Assembly (NCBI RefSeq): GCF_000715075.1
Contig: NC_134101.1
Span: forward strand, 120,346,616-120,410,615
Direction of reading: 5' to 3'
DNA length: 64,000 bases
DNA from: Nicotiana tabacum
Taxonomy: Eukaryota > Streptophyta > Magnoliopsida > Solanales > Solanaceae
Position numbers and translations under genes: made by a program. The notes under the pieces are model-generated. The model did not search any database and was not told the DNA's origin. It saw nothing but the letters and a program-made list of their open reading frames with translations. Positions 48,554 through 59,065 of the stretch are shown here, in pieces; position 1 is the first letter of the stretch; every line of letters starts with the position of its first letter.

Positions 48554-49110
48554 AATATTTATGTAGTATTGAATCTGAATTTTACCATAATATAATATGT
48601 ATTTAATTATCTTGTATTTCTATGATTTCACTTTTATTTGAATTATCTGTTGATATATATAATTTATAATATTTGGTAACTAATTATATTATTTAAAAAT
48701 TTATGATGTAAAATAATTTTATATTAAATGGTTATACAAGAAAGGAATATAAATTATATGTGATGAATATGTCAAAAAAATAGAATTTCATAAATAGAAA
48801 TAAGAAAATAAAATTTAAATAAAAGATAATAATATAATATTGAAGAGAGAGAATAATATAAAATCAAATATTCTTTTTTGGAATAAAAAATAGTGTAATG
48901 GTTGGAGTAACTTTACTCCATTTTGGAGGAGAAAATGGAGCAAGGGTTGGCAGGTGTAGTCCAGGCTTAAAAATTAAAAATTAAATCACATCAAACCAAG
49001 TAAAAAAAGGATTTTTACCTTCCTATACTATATATGAAACTTTATTACCATTTCTAATCAAGTTTTAACTTAATTACACGGGCATATATAATTTACTAAT
49101 TATATACAAT
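48554..49110. other. AT-rich sequence to the MITE
   Basis: Very AT-rich. It includes the right part of the Harbinger relic to 48967 and then spacer. No gene is seen. Confidence 0.5.
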
Positions 49111-49119
49111 TAGTATTAA

Positions 49120-50083
49120 GGGAAAATGCATAAGTACCCCCTGACCTATAACCCGATTCCCAACTACAAACTTTTTCTTTGCGGGAATCCTATTACCCCC
49201 CTAAACTTATTTTAAATTTAATTATTTGCATCCTTAACGCTGACATGGCAGAGTGTGTGTATTACACTCTCCCAAAGGAGAGTGAGAAGCAAGAAAAATG
49301 ATTTTCAGATATTTTTTTATTCTTTTTTACCATTTTTTCTTACTTTTTTTTCCTTTTCCTTTGTCTTTGTCTTTTTTCTTTTACTTTTTTTTCGTTTCTT
49401 CTCTAATTCCGGCGGATATTCATTCACAAGCGACTTTGTCTAACCGTTTTTCTTCCATTTTTTTTCACACACAAATGAAACTCTCAAAAAGGTCTATTCG
49501 TAAGCGAAGCAAAATACACTCAGATTTGGGGGGGGGGGATTCATCATCGGAAAACCTTCCCATGTCGGAAAAAAAATGATGTATTGAAAATTTAACTGGA
49601 AAAAGTTTTCTCGGCTTATATTCGTTTTTATTTCTTTTGCTCTTCCTCCCACACATAAATTACAGTTTCAAGAAAAAATATATATATATATATATATATA
49701 AACAAAACACACTTAGATCAGGATAAAAATCTGTCGCCGGGAAAAAAATTTACCGGAAAAAATGGTGTTTGTGAAATTCCGACGACCACCATTTTATGCC
49801 GCCAGTGACCAAAGCAAAAAGAAAAAGAATGAAATAACCAAAAAAATGAGAATAATAAGAAATAAGAAAAAAGGATAAGAAAAGGACGAAAGAATAAAAA
49901 AAGTATTAAAAAATACATGTGGGGGTGCGTGTAGCTCACTACTTGCCAAGAGTTTGGTTGTCAGCGTTAAGGGTGCAAATAATTACATTTAAAATAAGTT
50001 TAGGGGGTAATAAAATTCACGCAAAGAAAAAGTGTGTAGTTGGAAATCCGGGTATAGGTCAGGGGGTACTTATGCATTTTCCC
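49120..50083 (+). mobile_element. Mutator-type MITE, copy 1
   Basis: Starts GGGAAAATGCATAAGTACCC and ends with its inverse, GGGTACTTATGCATTTTCCC. The 9-bp TSD TAGTATTAA is at 49111-49119 and 50084-50092. Length 964 bp. Frames inside are low-complexity Phe/Ser text and not believed. Confidence 0.95.
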
Positions 50084-50092
50084 TAGTATTAA

Positions 50093-51293
50093 TGAGTATC
50101 CCTTAATATTAGCAATTGAATATAATAGTATCCCTTTATATTAGGAATTGAATAGGGATTTATATCTCTACTCTCTCTCTCTCTTCGTCTCTCTCCCCGT
50201 CTCTCTTTCACTCTCTTCGTCTCTCTCTCTCTCTTTCTATCGTCCTCTGTTCTTTCTCCAGCTGGGTGTTCGAACTGAAATTGTCAATCAATAAATTATG
50301 AAGGTGTTTGATTTTCCACCATTGACAGCCATTAAAAAGTTTCAAAGCATTGAATTCAAATTTGGGTTTTGAAAAATTATTGTTTTTTTGGATTGGGTGT
50401 TGTTGCAAACAATTGAGAATATTTTTAGGGGTTTATATCTCAATTTTGAGGGTGTTTGGTAAAGATTAGACTTGATTTTGGTTGAATTTCAGAATGAAAC
50501 TCGGAAAAGAAGAAGAACACATGGCATACAATATAGTTACGAAATTATATCAAAGTTGTATTTATGTTGTACTCTATTGTAATTATATATATTTTTATTT
50601 GATTTGTATGAAAGTTGAAAAATAGTTGTATAATGTATGAATCATTATATGAAGTTAATTAAGTTATAAATACTTTATTTTTACGTAAAGTTGTTGATAT
50701 GTATCAAAGTTGTTTTAAGAGAGGAAGTTTTGATTGGAATTTCAGAAGGAAAGAACACACCATATACAAAATATATACACATCGTATACAAAATACAGAG
50801 AAAAGACATATTGTATAAAATTTGTATTTAAGTTGTATGATGTTGTAGTTGTATTTAGGTGGATAAGAATAATGCATGAAAGTTGTAGATACATTATAAA
50901 TAAACTGTATACTGTAAATCAAACAAAAAATACACGCTTCAAAATAAGAACATTTTAATTACATGAATAAATCAAGAGAAGGAAGTACAAATTACCTCTT
51001 TACTGGATTTTCAAACTCATGTAACCTTATACCAACGGAAACGTGAAGAAAAGAAAGAATAATCAGCGAATATTCAGATGACAGATTGTCCAATGCGTAA
51101 AACTTAGTAAAAATTAAATGACTTAACTCTCGAGAAGATGTTAATCAAGCATTTAAACTCTGAAGATAAATTAGCCGGAAAATGTGAGTTAGTCGTCCGT
51201 TATCTGCAAATACAGAAACGGCGAGAAAATTCCTAAAATCATGAAGTGAATTCACAAAACTTTTCTCGCTCCTCTTTCTCGCTCCTCCATCAA
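50093..51293. other. AT-rich spacer with CT microsatellite
   Basis: A CT-rich simple repeat at 50167-50238 is followed by leader-like sequence and AT-rich text with repeated (G)TTGTA motifs. No convincing gene. The stretch recalls repetitive Solanaceae DNA but was not assigned. Confidence 0.5.
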
Positions 51294-52750
51294 TCTATAT
51301 AAAGTTGGGCACTAAAATAGTGAGGTGGCACCTCTCCTAAACCAGCATTGTTATTTATCTTTTACCTCCTTTTTTCCATTTTTTTGGTATCTTCTTTCCT
51401 TTTTTTTCTTCCGCTTAAATGTATCAATAATTCCCATTGTTCAACAAAACTTAATATATCGTAATGATACAATGAATGTGAGTTTTCTGTTACTAATCTT
51501 TTCCTCTTCTAACCTATCAGTTATCTATCTCTTCCCTTAAATTGAATCCATTTTTCTCATATTTCGAAGTGCTTCATACAACATCCAAGTAAAAATGTCG
51601 AGTTCGTGACTCGTGAGTTACATGATAGTTGAATCTGATTGTGTTTTGTTATCTAAAATAGCTAATTTATGTGTTAGGAATGGTGGAAGGAGGATTCATT
51701 GAGGATTGTGTTTTCTCAGAGTTTTTCAATTGTCGTCCCTCTGCTTTTTGAAGACAAACGACGGCAGGAAGTTTATTGCATTTATATTTGCTTCTGATAG
51801 AGGCATTGGCTATGCACGAGGACATATTACTTTCGAGCGTAAATTTATTAATTATTGGTCATAGTTTTGCTCATCTGTTTCAAATATACCTGGAATTATT
51901 GTAACTCTCTAACCTGCTTTCAATTTCAGTGACACCTTCCCACTTTCATAACTTACGATCAACAACGACCATATAAATCGTAATTTTACAAAATTTCTAC
52001 TCTTCAAAAATTTTAGCGGTATGTTTGCCTTTTAGAGAATTCTGATATAAGATGTCGTGTATAATTCATTCACGAGTTTCATTAGCATCCTATTTGGTAG
52101 CAAAGTTTCAAATCTACGAATAGCAACGAAGATACAAAAAGGGGGCAATTCAGCCTTTAAATCTTGCCAATTGTTGTGATTGTCACTGACGGTACAAATT
52201 TATTTATTCGTTTTTATTTTATTTAATCATATTCATATTCATAGTCGATGGCCTCTTAATTCTGATTCACACCAAGTAACCCCACTAAGGGAAGTAAATG
52301 CTCCTACCAAAAAAGTTTCATTCCATTGATTAGGGTGAAAGGATCTCAATCAAGTTTAAATAAGCATATACAAAATATATATCAGATTAAGAGATTTATT
52401 TTTAAAGTAATAGTAACACAAATTTTCTTCAATACTTCTTTTCATTTTTAAAAAAACAAAAGAGCTAAATTGACAAGAACCACAAATCAGCTTTACATAT
52501 ATAGGTTAGTCCATTTATGGAACCCATCTTGTAACATGGGTGGTGCTTGAAGACTTGAAGTTAGAAAATTGCACCAACGGATGTCTATGTAATAACTTTT
52601 GCATCTATTTAAACAAGTTGGACCTGTTTGACCAAATTAAATTTCAATCTTTGTATTCTTTTCTCTTTCATCCCAACTAAATTTACACAAAATTAATTTT
52701 GATCTACTATTATTTTTTATAATCGCGCAAAGCGCGAATAGATTGACTAG
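51294..52750 (+). mobile_element. Non-autonomous Helitron
   Basis: The 5' end is TCTATATAAAGTTGGGCAC after an A. The 3' end is CTAG at 52747-52750 followed by T, with a hairpin TCGCGC-AAA-GCGCGA at 52723-52737 lying 9 nt upstream of CTAG. This is the diagnostic Helitron layout (5' TC, hairpin, CTRR, insertion between A and T). Length 1457 bp. No Rep/helicase is encoded. Confidence 0.88.
52723..52737 (+). terminator. Helitron 3' hairpin
   Basis: Six-bp GC-rich stem with AAA loop. In Helitrons such a hairpin marks the replication end; it is not a transcription terminator. Confidence 0.85.
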
Positions 52751-53412
52751 TTTTTATAAAAATACAGTATGTAAATACATAAAATTACCTATACATTCCA
52801 CCCAGATTATTGTATAAGCTTTATATTGTATATACATATTAACTGCGCATCATTATTCTCCAGTAATATGGTAAAAAAAATCTTTTATTATCACCTTTCT
52901 CTTATATTAGTTTATATTTTATTTGTGCAATCTAATCCTAGATTTGTGTAATACACTGTAAATATGTGCATTACGTAGCTAGGGATATGCTATTTTTATT
53001 GGGTATTTAGATTAATTGTTGTTTAGATATCAGAATGTGGGGTTTGATCGGAACAATTTGGTTGAATTTTGGTATGGAAATTAGTACCAAAGTTACGGTC
53101 AATCACTGGTTGGTTAGAAAATAAGGAAAGAGGAAAGGAGAGAAAAAAGAAAAAAATGTGTAATTGAATCCCTCGATTTAAGGTACTAATAATGGATTGT
53201 GTATAAATTGTAAGAAAAAAATTATTTAGGGCGGATAATATATAAAATTTAAACAATTTTAATAAATAAGTTTCAAATATTGTATAGGAGGGAAAAAAGC
53301 TACCGAACCTAACTAAATGTTATTGGGTTTTAAGATTAAAACTAAACTCAAAAAAATATTTTGTAAACTCTTTCTAGTTTAAGCGTTTGAATGACGACTA
53401 ATTCTCGGATAC
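52751..53412. other. AT-rich spacer
   Basis: No gene or repeat was recognised between the Helitron and the SINE. Confidence 0.5.
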
Positions 53413-53424
53413 ATGCGTTGCACG

Positions 53425-53594
53425 CAACCTCCACTTCCAACCAAGAGGGGTTGTTCTGATGGTAAGCAACCTCCACTTCCAACCAAGAGGTTTTGTGAGT
53501 TCGAGTCTACCCAAGAGCAAGGTAGGAAATTCTTGGAGGGAAGGATGTCGAGGGTCTATTTGGAAACAGGATTATACTGGGTTGTTGTTGTTGT
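53425..53594 (+). mobile_element. SINE of the Solanaceae SolS type
   Basis: TSD ATGCGTTGCACG at 53413-53424 and 53595-53606. The body contains A-box-like TGATGGTAAGCAACC and B-box GTTCGAGTCTACC, then GTCTATTTGGAAACAG and ends in GGATTATACTGGG plus GTTGTTGTTGT. A CAACCTCCACTTCCAACCAA segment is duplicated within it. The middle part known from longer relatives is missing. Confidence 0.92.
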
Positions 53595-53606
53595 ATGCGT
53601 TGCACG

Positions 53607-54234
53607 TGTATCTCATGCTAAGTAATACAATATATGTTAAAAATGCTATAATTCTGTTGATATTAATTATAAGAGGGGGAAGAGATTAAAAAGTATAATT
53701 ATTATTTATCACGTTGCTGTCATGAATTACTTCATAAAATTCTTGTATAGCTTAGCTCTGTTGGAGGCCTATATTTAATAGTACCCTTTAATTAAGGTGG
53801 CTATAGAATTTGAGGTGCTCTGTAGGTGTATTAGTTTTTTTGTTGTTAATGGTAATATTTATATTGTTACCAAGAAAAAAATTAGGCAAAATATCTTATC
53901 ACCTTCCTAAACTTGTCACGAATTATTAGTTACAGCCTTAAACTATTTGTGATTTTAGTTAATCCACTCAACTAGGCCTTTTGAGAGCCATTAACCCCTG
54001 AACGCTGATGTGGCAAATTGTTTGGGTGCACTCGCCTGCCACGTGGATTTTTCTGTCTATGTGGCATTTTTTTGAAAAATAAATATATTTTTACCTTTTT
54101 AAGTATGTTACTTTTTTAGATAATTTTTTTCGAATACAATTTATAATAAAACTTGGATATAACTACATTATTTAGGTTAAAAAATTTTATTTGGCTAAAA
54201 ATAATAAAGTTTAATTAATCTTTTTTTGAATTTG
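53607..54234. other. AT-rich spacer, possible further MITE fragment
   Basis: Around 53885-54055 the text (CTTATCACCTTCCTAAACTTG, CGCTGATGTGGCA) resembles the wording of Mutator-type MITEs, but no terminal repeat or TSD was found. Confidence 0.35.
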
Positions 54235-54465
54235 ACCTAAAAATAAAGATTTATACAATTGAAATAAATAGTCAAGGCATCTAAAAAGTTATAAAAATAC
54301 ATAGTTTGAAATTAATTATTTTGGCTATACTTTTTTATATAGCTCTAAATTATGGTGCTCTAAAAATATACTTTTTACATATTGAAAAAGTAAAAATACA
54401 CAATTGAAATAAATAGTCATTGCATCAAAAGAAGAAATAAAAAGAGTGAACAATTGCAAGAAATA
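54235..54465. repeat. Left arm of a 0.2-kb inverted repeat
   Basis: The reverse complement of this stretch matches 57885-58105 with scattered changes, for example TTTTAGATGCCTTGACTATT and GCCAAAATAATTAATTT. MITE copy 2 begins right next to it. Confidence 0.8.
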
Positions 54466-54476
54466 ACTTATTATTT

Positions 54477-55386
54477 GGGAAAATGCATAAGTACCTCCTA
54501 ACCTATACTCGGATTTCTAACTACACACTTTTTATTTGAGAGAATCCTATTACCCTCCCTAAACTTATTTTAAATGGAATTATTTGCACCCTTAATGCTG
54601 ACGTGGCGGAGTGTGTGTTTCACAGAGTGAGAAGCAAGAAAAAACGATTTTCAGATTATTTTTTATTCTTTTTTACCATTTTTTCTAACTTTTTTTCCCT
54701 TTTCCTTTTTCTTTGTCTTTTTTCTTTTACTTTTTTCGTATTTTCTTTAATTCTGGCGGATATTCATTCACCGACGACTTTGTCTAATCGTTTTTCTTCC
54801 ATTTTTTCTTTTCACACACAAATTAAACTCTCAAAAAGTTCTAATCATAAGCAAAGCAAAATACACTCAGATTTGGGGGGAAAATTCATCATCAGAAAAC
54901 CTTCCCACGCCGGAAAAAATGATGTATTTAAATTTTAACTGGAAAAAGTTTTCTCAGCTTATTTTTATTTCTTTTACTCTTCCCCCACCCATAAATTACA
55001 CTTTCAAGAAAAATTTATATATGGATAAAAATCTGTCGCCGGAAAAAAAAAATTCGCCAAAAAAAAATGGTGTTGTGAAATTCCTACGACCACGATTTTA
55101 TGCCACCGCAGTGGAAAATAAAAAGAAAGAATGAAATAACCAAAAAATAATGAGAATAATAAGAAATAAGAAAAAACTATAAGAAAAAGAAGAAAGAATA
55201 AAAAAATATTAAAAATACATCTGGGGGCGCGTGTAGCTCACCACTTGCCAAGAGTTTGGTTATCTAGTTTTAGGGTGCAAATAATTCCATTTAAAATAAG
55301 TTTAGGGGGGTAATAGGATTCCCGCAAAGAAAAAGTGTGTAGTTGGAAATCTGTGTATAAATTGGGGGATACTTATGCATTTTTCC
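54477..55386 (+). mobile_element. Mutator-type MITE, copy 2
   Basis: Same family and orientation as copy 1 (GGGAAAATGCATAAGTACC start). The 9-bp TSD TTATTATTT is at 54468-54476 and 55387-55395. Length 910 bp; the last base of the right end is missing. Confidence 0.93.
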
Positions 55387-55407
55387 TTATTATTTCTAAC
55401 ATACTTA

Positions 55408-56559
55408 GGGAAAATGCATAAGTACCCCCTAACCTATGACCGAAGTTCGAATTACACACTTTTTCTTTTTGGAGTTCTATTATCCCGCTGAACTATTTTA
55501 AAATGGAATATATTTCTCCTTAAAAGATCATAACCAGGTTTGTATCAAGTCTGTGAAAAATACGAGCCTGCCCAGAGTAAATTTCAATTTATTTATTTTT
55601 CTTTTTAACTTTCTTTCTTTTCCTCGTTCCTTTCTTCTTCGTTTCGTTCTTGGAGTCATTTGTCCGACGATTTCGACTATTTTTCTTCCCTCTGTCACCA
55701 ACTATTTTCCGTTTGTTTATCTGATAAGTTTGTCGGCAAGCGTTTTATCTTTTTTTTTTATTTTGTTTTTTTTCTTTTGTTTATACTATTCCTTTCATTT
55801 CTTTTATTTTTCTTTATTTTCTCTTTTCTTACTCTTTTTATTAGTAGGGGGAATAATGGTGTTCCGATAACTTCCTCTAACCTAAACAGTAGCAGATTCG
55901 CACAAAACAATTCCCGTCAAAGTAATGCTTTGATAATAGTTGAATCATAATTTTCACTTTAAAGTAATATGTTCTCAATATATTCCTTTTAATTTGCTTT
56001 AGGTTTGTGTGTGAAGTATAGATGTATCTGCTAGGTTAAAAGAAAATTTTTTTCAGTTAAAATTTCAATACTTTAATTTTTTCCGGCGTTGGAAGGTTTT
56101 CCGATGATAAATTCCCCCCCCCCCCCCAAATCTTAGTGTATTTTGCTTTGCTTATGAATATATCTTTTTGAGAGTTTAATTTGTGTGTGAAAATGATAGA
56201 AAGAGGGAAAAAATAGAATAAATGGAAGAAAAATCGTTAGACAAAATCGTCGGTGAATGAATATCCGCCGGAATTAGAGAAAAAACAAAAAAAGAAGTAA
56301 AAGAAAAAAACAAAGAAAAAGGAAAATGAAATAAAAAAGTAAGAAAAAATGGTAAAAAAGAAAAAAGAAAATCTGAAAATAGTTTTTTCTTGCTTCTCAC
56401 TCTTCTTGGGAGAGTGAAATACACACATTCTGTCACGTCAGCGTTTATGAGTGCAAATAATTTCACTTTAAAATAATTTAAGGGGTAATAAAAACCCCGC
56501 AAAGGTAGAGTGTGTAGTTGAGAATCCGGCTATAGGTCAGGGGGTACTTACATTTTCCC
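55408..56559 (-). mobile_element. Mutator-type MITE, copy 3
   Basis: Terminal repeats as in copies 1 and 2, with a 10-bp TSD AACATACTTA at 55398-55407 and 56560-56569. Length 1152 bp. The right part (56060-56559) is the inverse of the left part of copy 1, so it is inverted. The left part (about 55560-56040) is different internal DNA. Confidence 0.93.
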
Positions 56560-56595
56560 AACATACTTATTGCTCTAAAAAATAATTACTATAGA

Positions 56596-56690
56596 AATGC
56601 AGGGTAAGCCTGCGTACGATAGACCTTTGTGGTCCGGCCCTTCCCCGGATCTCGCGCATAGCGGCAGCTTAGTGCACCGGGCTGTTGTCA
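56596..56690 (+). mobile_element. TS-type SINE, 5'-truncated
   Basis: GAAATGCAGGGTAAGCCTGC, then GGTCCGGCCCTTCCCCGGA and GCTTAGTGCACCGGGCTG match the conserved 3' half of the tobacco TS SINE as I remember it. The tRNA-like 5' half is absent. Confidence 0.75.
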
Positions 56691-57478
56691 ATCCCTAACC
56701 TTGGGAAGCGTGGCTAGCAACCGGTGTCGCACTGGCCCGAGTGAACCACTCTGTAACTTATTCATTCCTTTTGTAACTATCATGGGCCAACATGGCCACA
56801 ACTGATAACGTACAATTGTAAGTAGGCAAATGTTATATCAATGAACCTTCGTTCATAAAACATGAATACATATGGGTTGTCAAGGCCTCTGACATACTGT
56901 ACATAATAAACCTATGTCTACAAAGGCTCTAAGATTATTTGACATAAAATGGGACAGGGTACCGGCCTACCCATAAGTCGGTAGTAAAACAATGACACGA
57001 TGACTCATAAATTCGACTACACTCCGAATAAGGTGGAGTCTTACCGATCCTTCGCTGAATGCCAATCTCGTCTACTATGAGGGCTCGTCAAATTGATTGT
57101 CTATACCTGCAGACATATGCATCGTCCCCAACAAAAGGACGTCAGTACGAATAATGTACTGAGTATGTAAGGCATGTAATCAGTATATAAAGAACATGGA
57201 AGAAACAAGGAGTAAAGGACTCAACCTGTAAGTCTGGATAGCTCTGTAAATCATGAAATATTTATAATGTCATGCATATGCGTATGAATGTCATGTCGTG
57301 CATAGGTACATGTGTTCATAACATCATCAAGCCTCTTAGAGCATTCCATCATATCATCTCGGCCACTATGGGCAAAATCATCACGTATACGAGTTGATCA
57401 GGTGGTAATGCGTATATAACGCCGTAAGCTTTTCCAATATCACATCATGCAAGAGCATTTAAGATCTATCATATATAC

Positions 57479-57523
<45 letters not shown>

Positions 57524-57829
57524 ACGTCATCTGGTCATGGGACAATGTACATGTATAAATAAATGCAATGCATGAAAAGTACGTCAATAAAATCTTTTGG
57601 AATGTCATAAGACCATTATGCCTTTGAGTAATATCATGAAGTAAACTTTTTTCAACTTACGTATTCTTCTGAGGCTCATGAGCAGATGATAAAATTATAG
57701 GACACATGAAAATTCAAGAACATAATCACATCTAATATTTCAAATCATTTTTTTTACAAAAATGTTCGACTCAAAATACCATATCAACTATATGTATAAC
57801 GGTATCAAGATCGTTAAACTTATGGGGTG
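56691..57829 (-). mobile_element. LTR fragment of an unassigned retrotransposon
   Basis: The minus strand starts TGTTACACCCCATAAG at 57829, a common LTR start. The rest resembles non-coding Solanaceae LTR text with no gene. The far end was not found and may be truncated at the SINE. A (TA)n(GT)n microsatellite lies at 57472-57518. Confidence 0.45.
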
Positions 57830-57884
57830 TAACAGCTGCCCTTTTTTTATTGCTCTAAAAATGTATCTATAGAGTAAGTTATTT

Positions 57885-58105
57885 TTTTTCCAATTGTACA
57901 CTCTTTTTATTTCTTCTTTTGATAGAATGACTATTTATTTCAACTGTGTATTTTTATTTATTTTAGGTAAAATATGTATAAAAATATATATATATTTAGG
58001 GAACCATAATTTAGAGCTATATAAAAAATTATAGCCAAAATAATTAATTTTAAACCATGTATTTTTATAATTTTTTAGATGCCTTGACTATTTATTTCAA
58101 TTGTG
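57885..58105. repeat. Right arm of the 0.2-kb inverted repeat
   Basis: Partner of 54235-54465. The homology stops at about 58105, exactly where the next LTR begins, so that LTR element probably inserted into this arm. Confidence 0.8.
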
Positions 58106-58350
58106 TATGCATATAAATTTTAAATCCATAAAAGAATTTGGACTATATTTTAAATTCAAGATATATTGGTCCAAATAAATATATGGGCTAATATAATTAG
58201 ATTAATTATATAAGTCCAATATATATAGATTGAATAAATAAGTCTTAATTCATTGGGCTAGCCCATTTAATTGGGCTAAAATGATGAGCCCACTTCATTA
58301 AACCCAAGATGTCATCTTCCTAGAGGCCCAGTTTGGTGCCACATGTCAAA

Positions 58351-58485
58351 TGACGTGGCGCGCCAAGTCAAGCGGAAGAGCCAATAGGACCATGTCACGT
58401 GTCAAAATGACAAGGCATGTCCAGTCACGCTAAAAGGCCAATGAAATCGCGCCACGTGTGCAAGTGACATGTTCTGGCCAATCAA
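58351..58485 (+). promoter_or_regulatory. Repeated CCAAT / CACGTG / TGACG sites in the LTR
   Basis: TGACGTGG at 58351-58358 and CACGTG at 58396-58401 and 58453-58458, interleaved with GCCAAT near 58380, 58438 and 58477. They lie 75-210 bp upstream of the LTR TATA box, as in a U3 enhancer. Confidence 0.55.
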
Positions 58486-58559
58486 ATGTGGCCATGTCAT
58501 ACTTCAATTTGATTGGTCATAAAGAGTTTCTTCTTATCACAACTCTTCCCTTCCACAAC

Positions 58560-58567
58560 TATAAATA
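58560..58567 (+). promoter_or_regulatory. LTR TATA box
   Basis: TATAAATA in the context CTATAAATAGGGG, placed near the middle of the LTR as expected at the U3/R border. Confidence 0.75.
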
Positions 58568-58663
58568 GGGGTCTTCATAACTCAGAAAAGACGCCAGAAG
58601 TTATAACAAGAAGCAAGAAAGAGCTCGTGGATCAAATACTGCAAATTCCTCCACAAGTTTCAA

Positions 58664-58775
58664 GAAATCAAGTTCAAGCTCAAGAACGAAGAACAAATCA
58701 AGTTCAAGCTCAAGAACGAAAAACAAATCAAGTTCAAGATCAAGAACGAAGACCAAATCAAGTTCAAGTCCAAGC
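58664..58775 (+). repeat. 30-bp tandem repeat in the LTR
   Basis: Three to four units of CAAATCAAGTTCAAGCTCAA plus GAACGAAAAA. The purine-rich array continues as looser CAAG(T/A/C)TCAAG text to 58850. Confidence 0.85.
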
Positions 58776-59065
58776 AATCAAGCTCAAGCTCAAGAACAAG
58801 ATCATCGTTTGTAGCAACAAACATAGATTCAAGATCAAGTTCAAAGGCCCTTGAATTTATTTACCATTGAAAATAAGAATTAGAGGATTCATAGAGATTG
58901 TACACTCAAATATTCGAAATTAAATACTACGATTATTGCGATATTTTCGGTCTTGATTTTATTTTCTCGACACAAATTTATTGTCTACAAATTCTAGCAC
59001 GCCCAGTAGGACAATCTCTACCTATCATCTCAACTTTTCAATCACCAAAGTTCAAGAACATTGAA

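Larger units (their letters stand above)
42533..48967 (+). mobile_element. PIF/Harbinger relic hosting a MULE
   Basis: The left end GGCCATCTCCAACGCTGCTG resembles Harbinger termini and is preceded by TAA. Near 48910-48967 the inverted right end reads AGCCTGGACTACACCTGCCA, then ACCCTTGCTCCATTTTC, and is followed by TAA. The arms match only partly. The middle between them is mostly the younger MULE (42736-48201). A degenerate transposase C-terminus at 48371-48553 supports the family. Exact ends are tentative. Confidence 0.5.
58104..58989 (+). repeat. 5' LTR of the second Tat-like element
   Basis: Starts TGTATGC where the inverted-repeat homology ends and finishes GTCTACA before the primer site; TGTA...TACA ends fit. 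Length about 886 bp. The second LTR is not in the window, so the ends are inferred. Confidence 0.6.

Noticed and set aside
49255..49579. Phe/Leu/Ser-rich frames that look like membrane proteins in the MITEs.
   Set aside because: They come from T-rich low-complexity DNA and are not conserved in frame among the three copies.
53480..53520. tRNA gene suggested by GTTCGAGTC.
   Set aside because: This is the B box of the SINE; no cloverleaf could be drawn around it.
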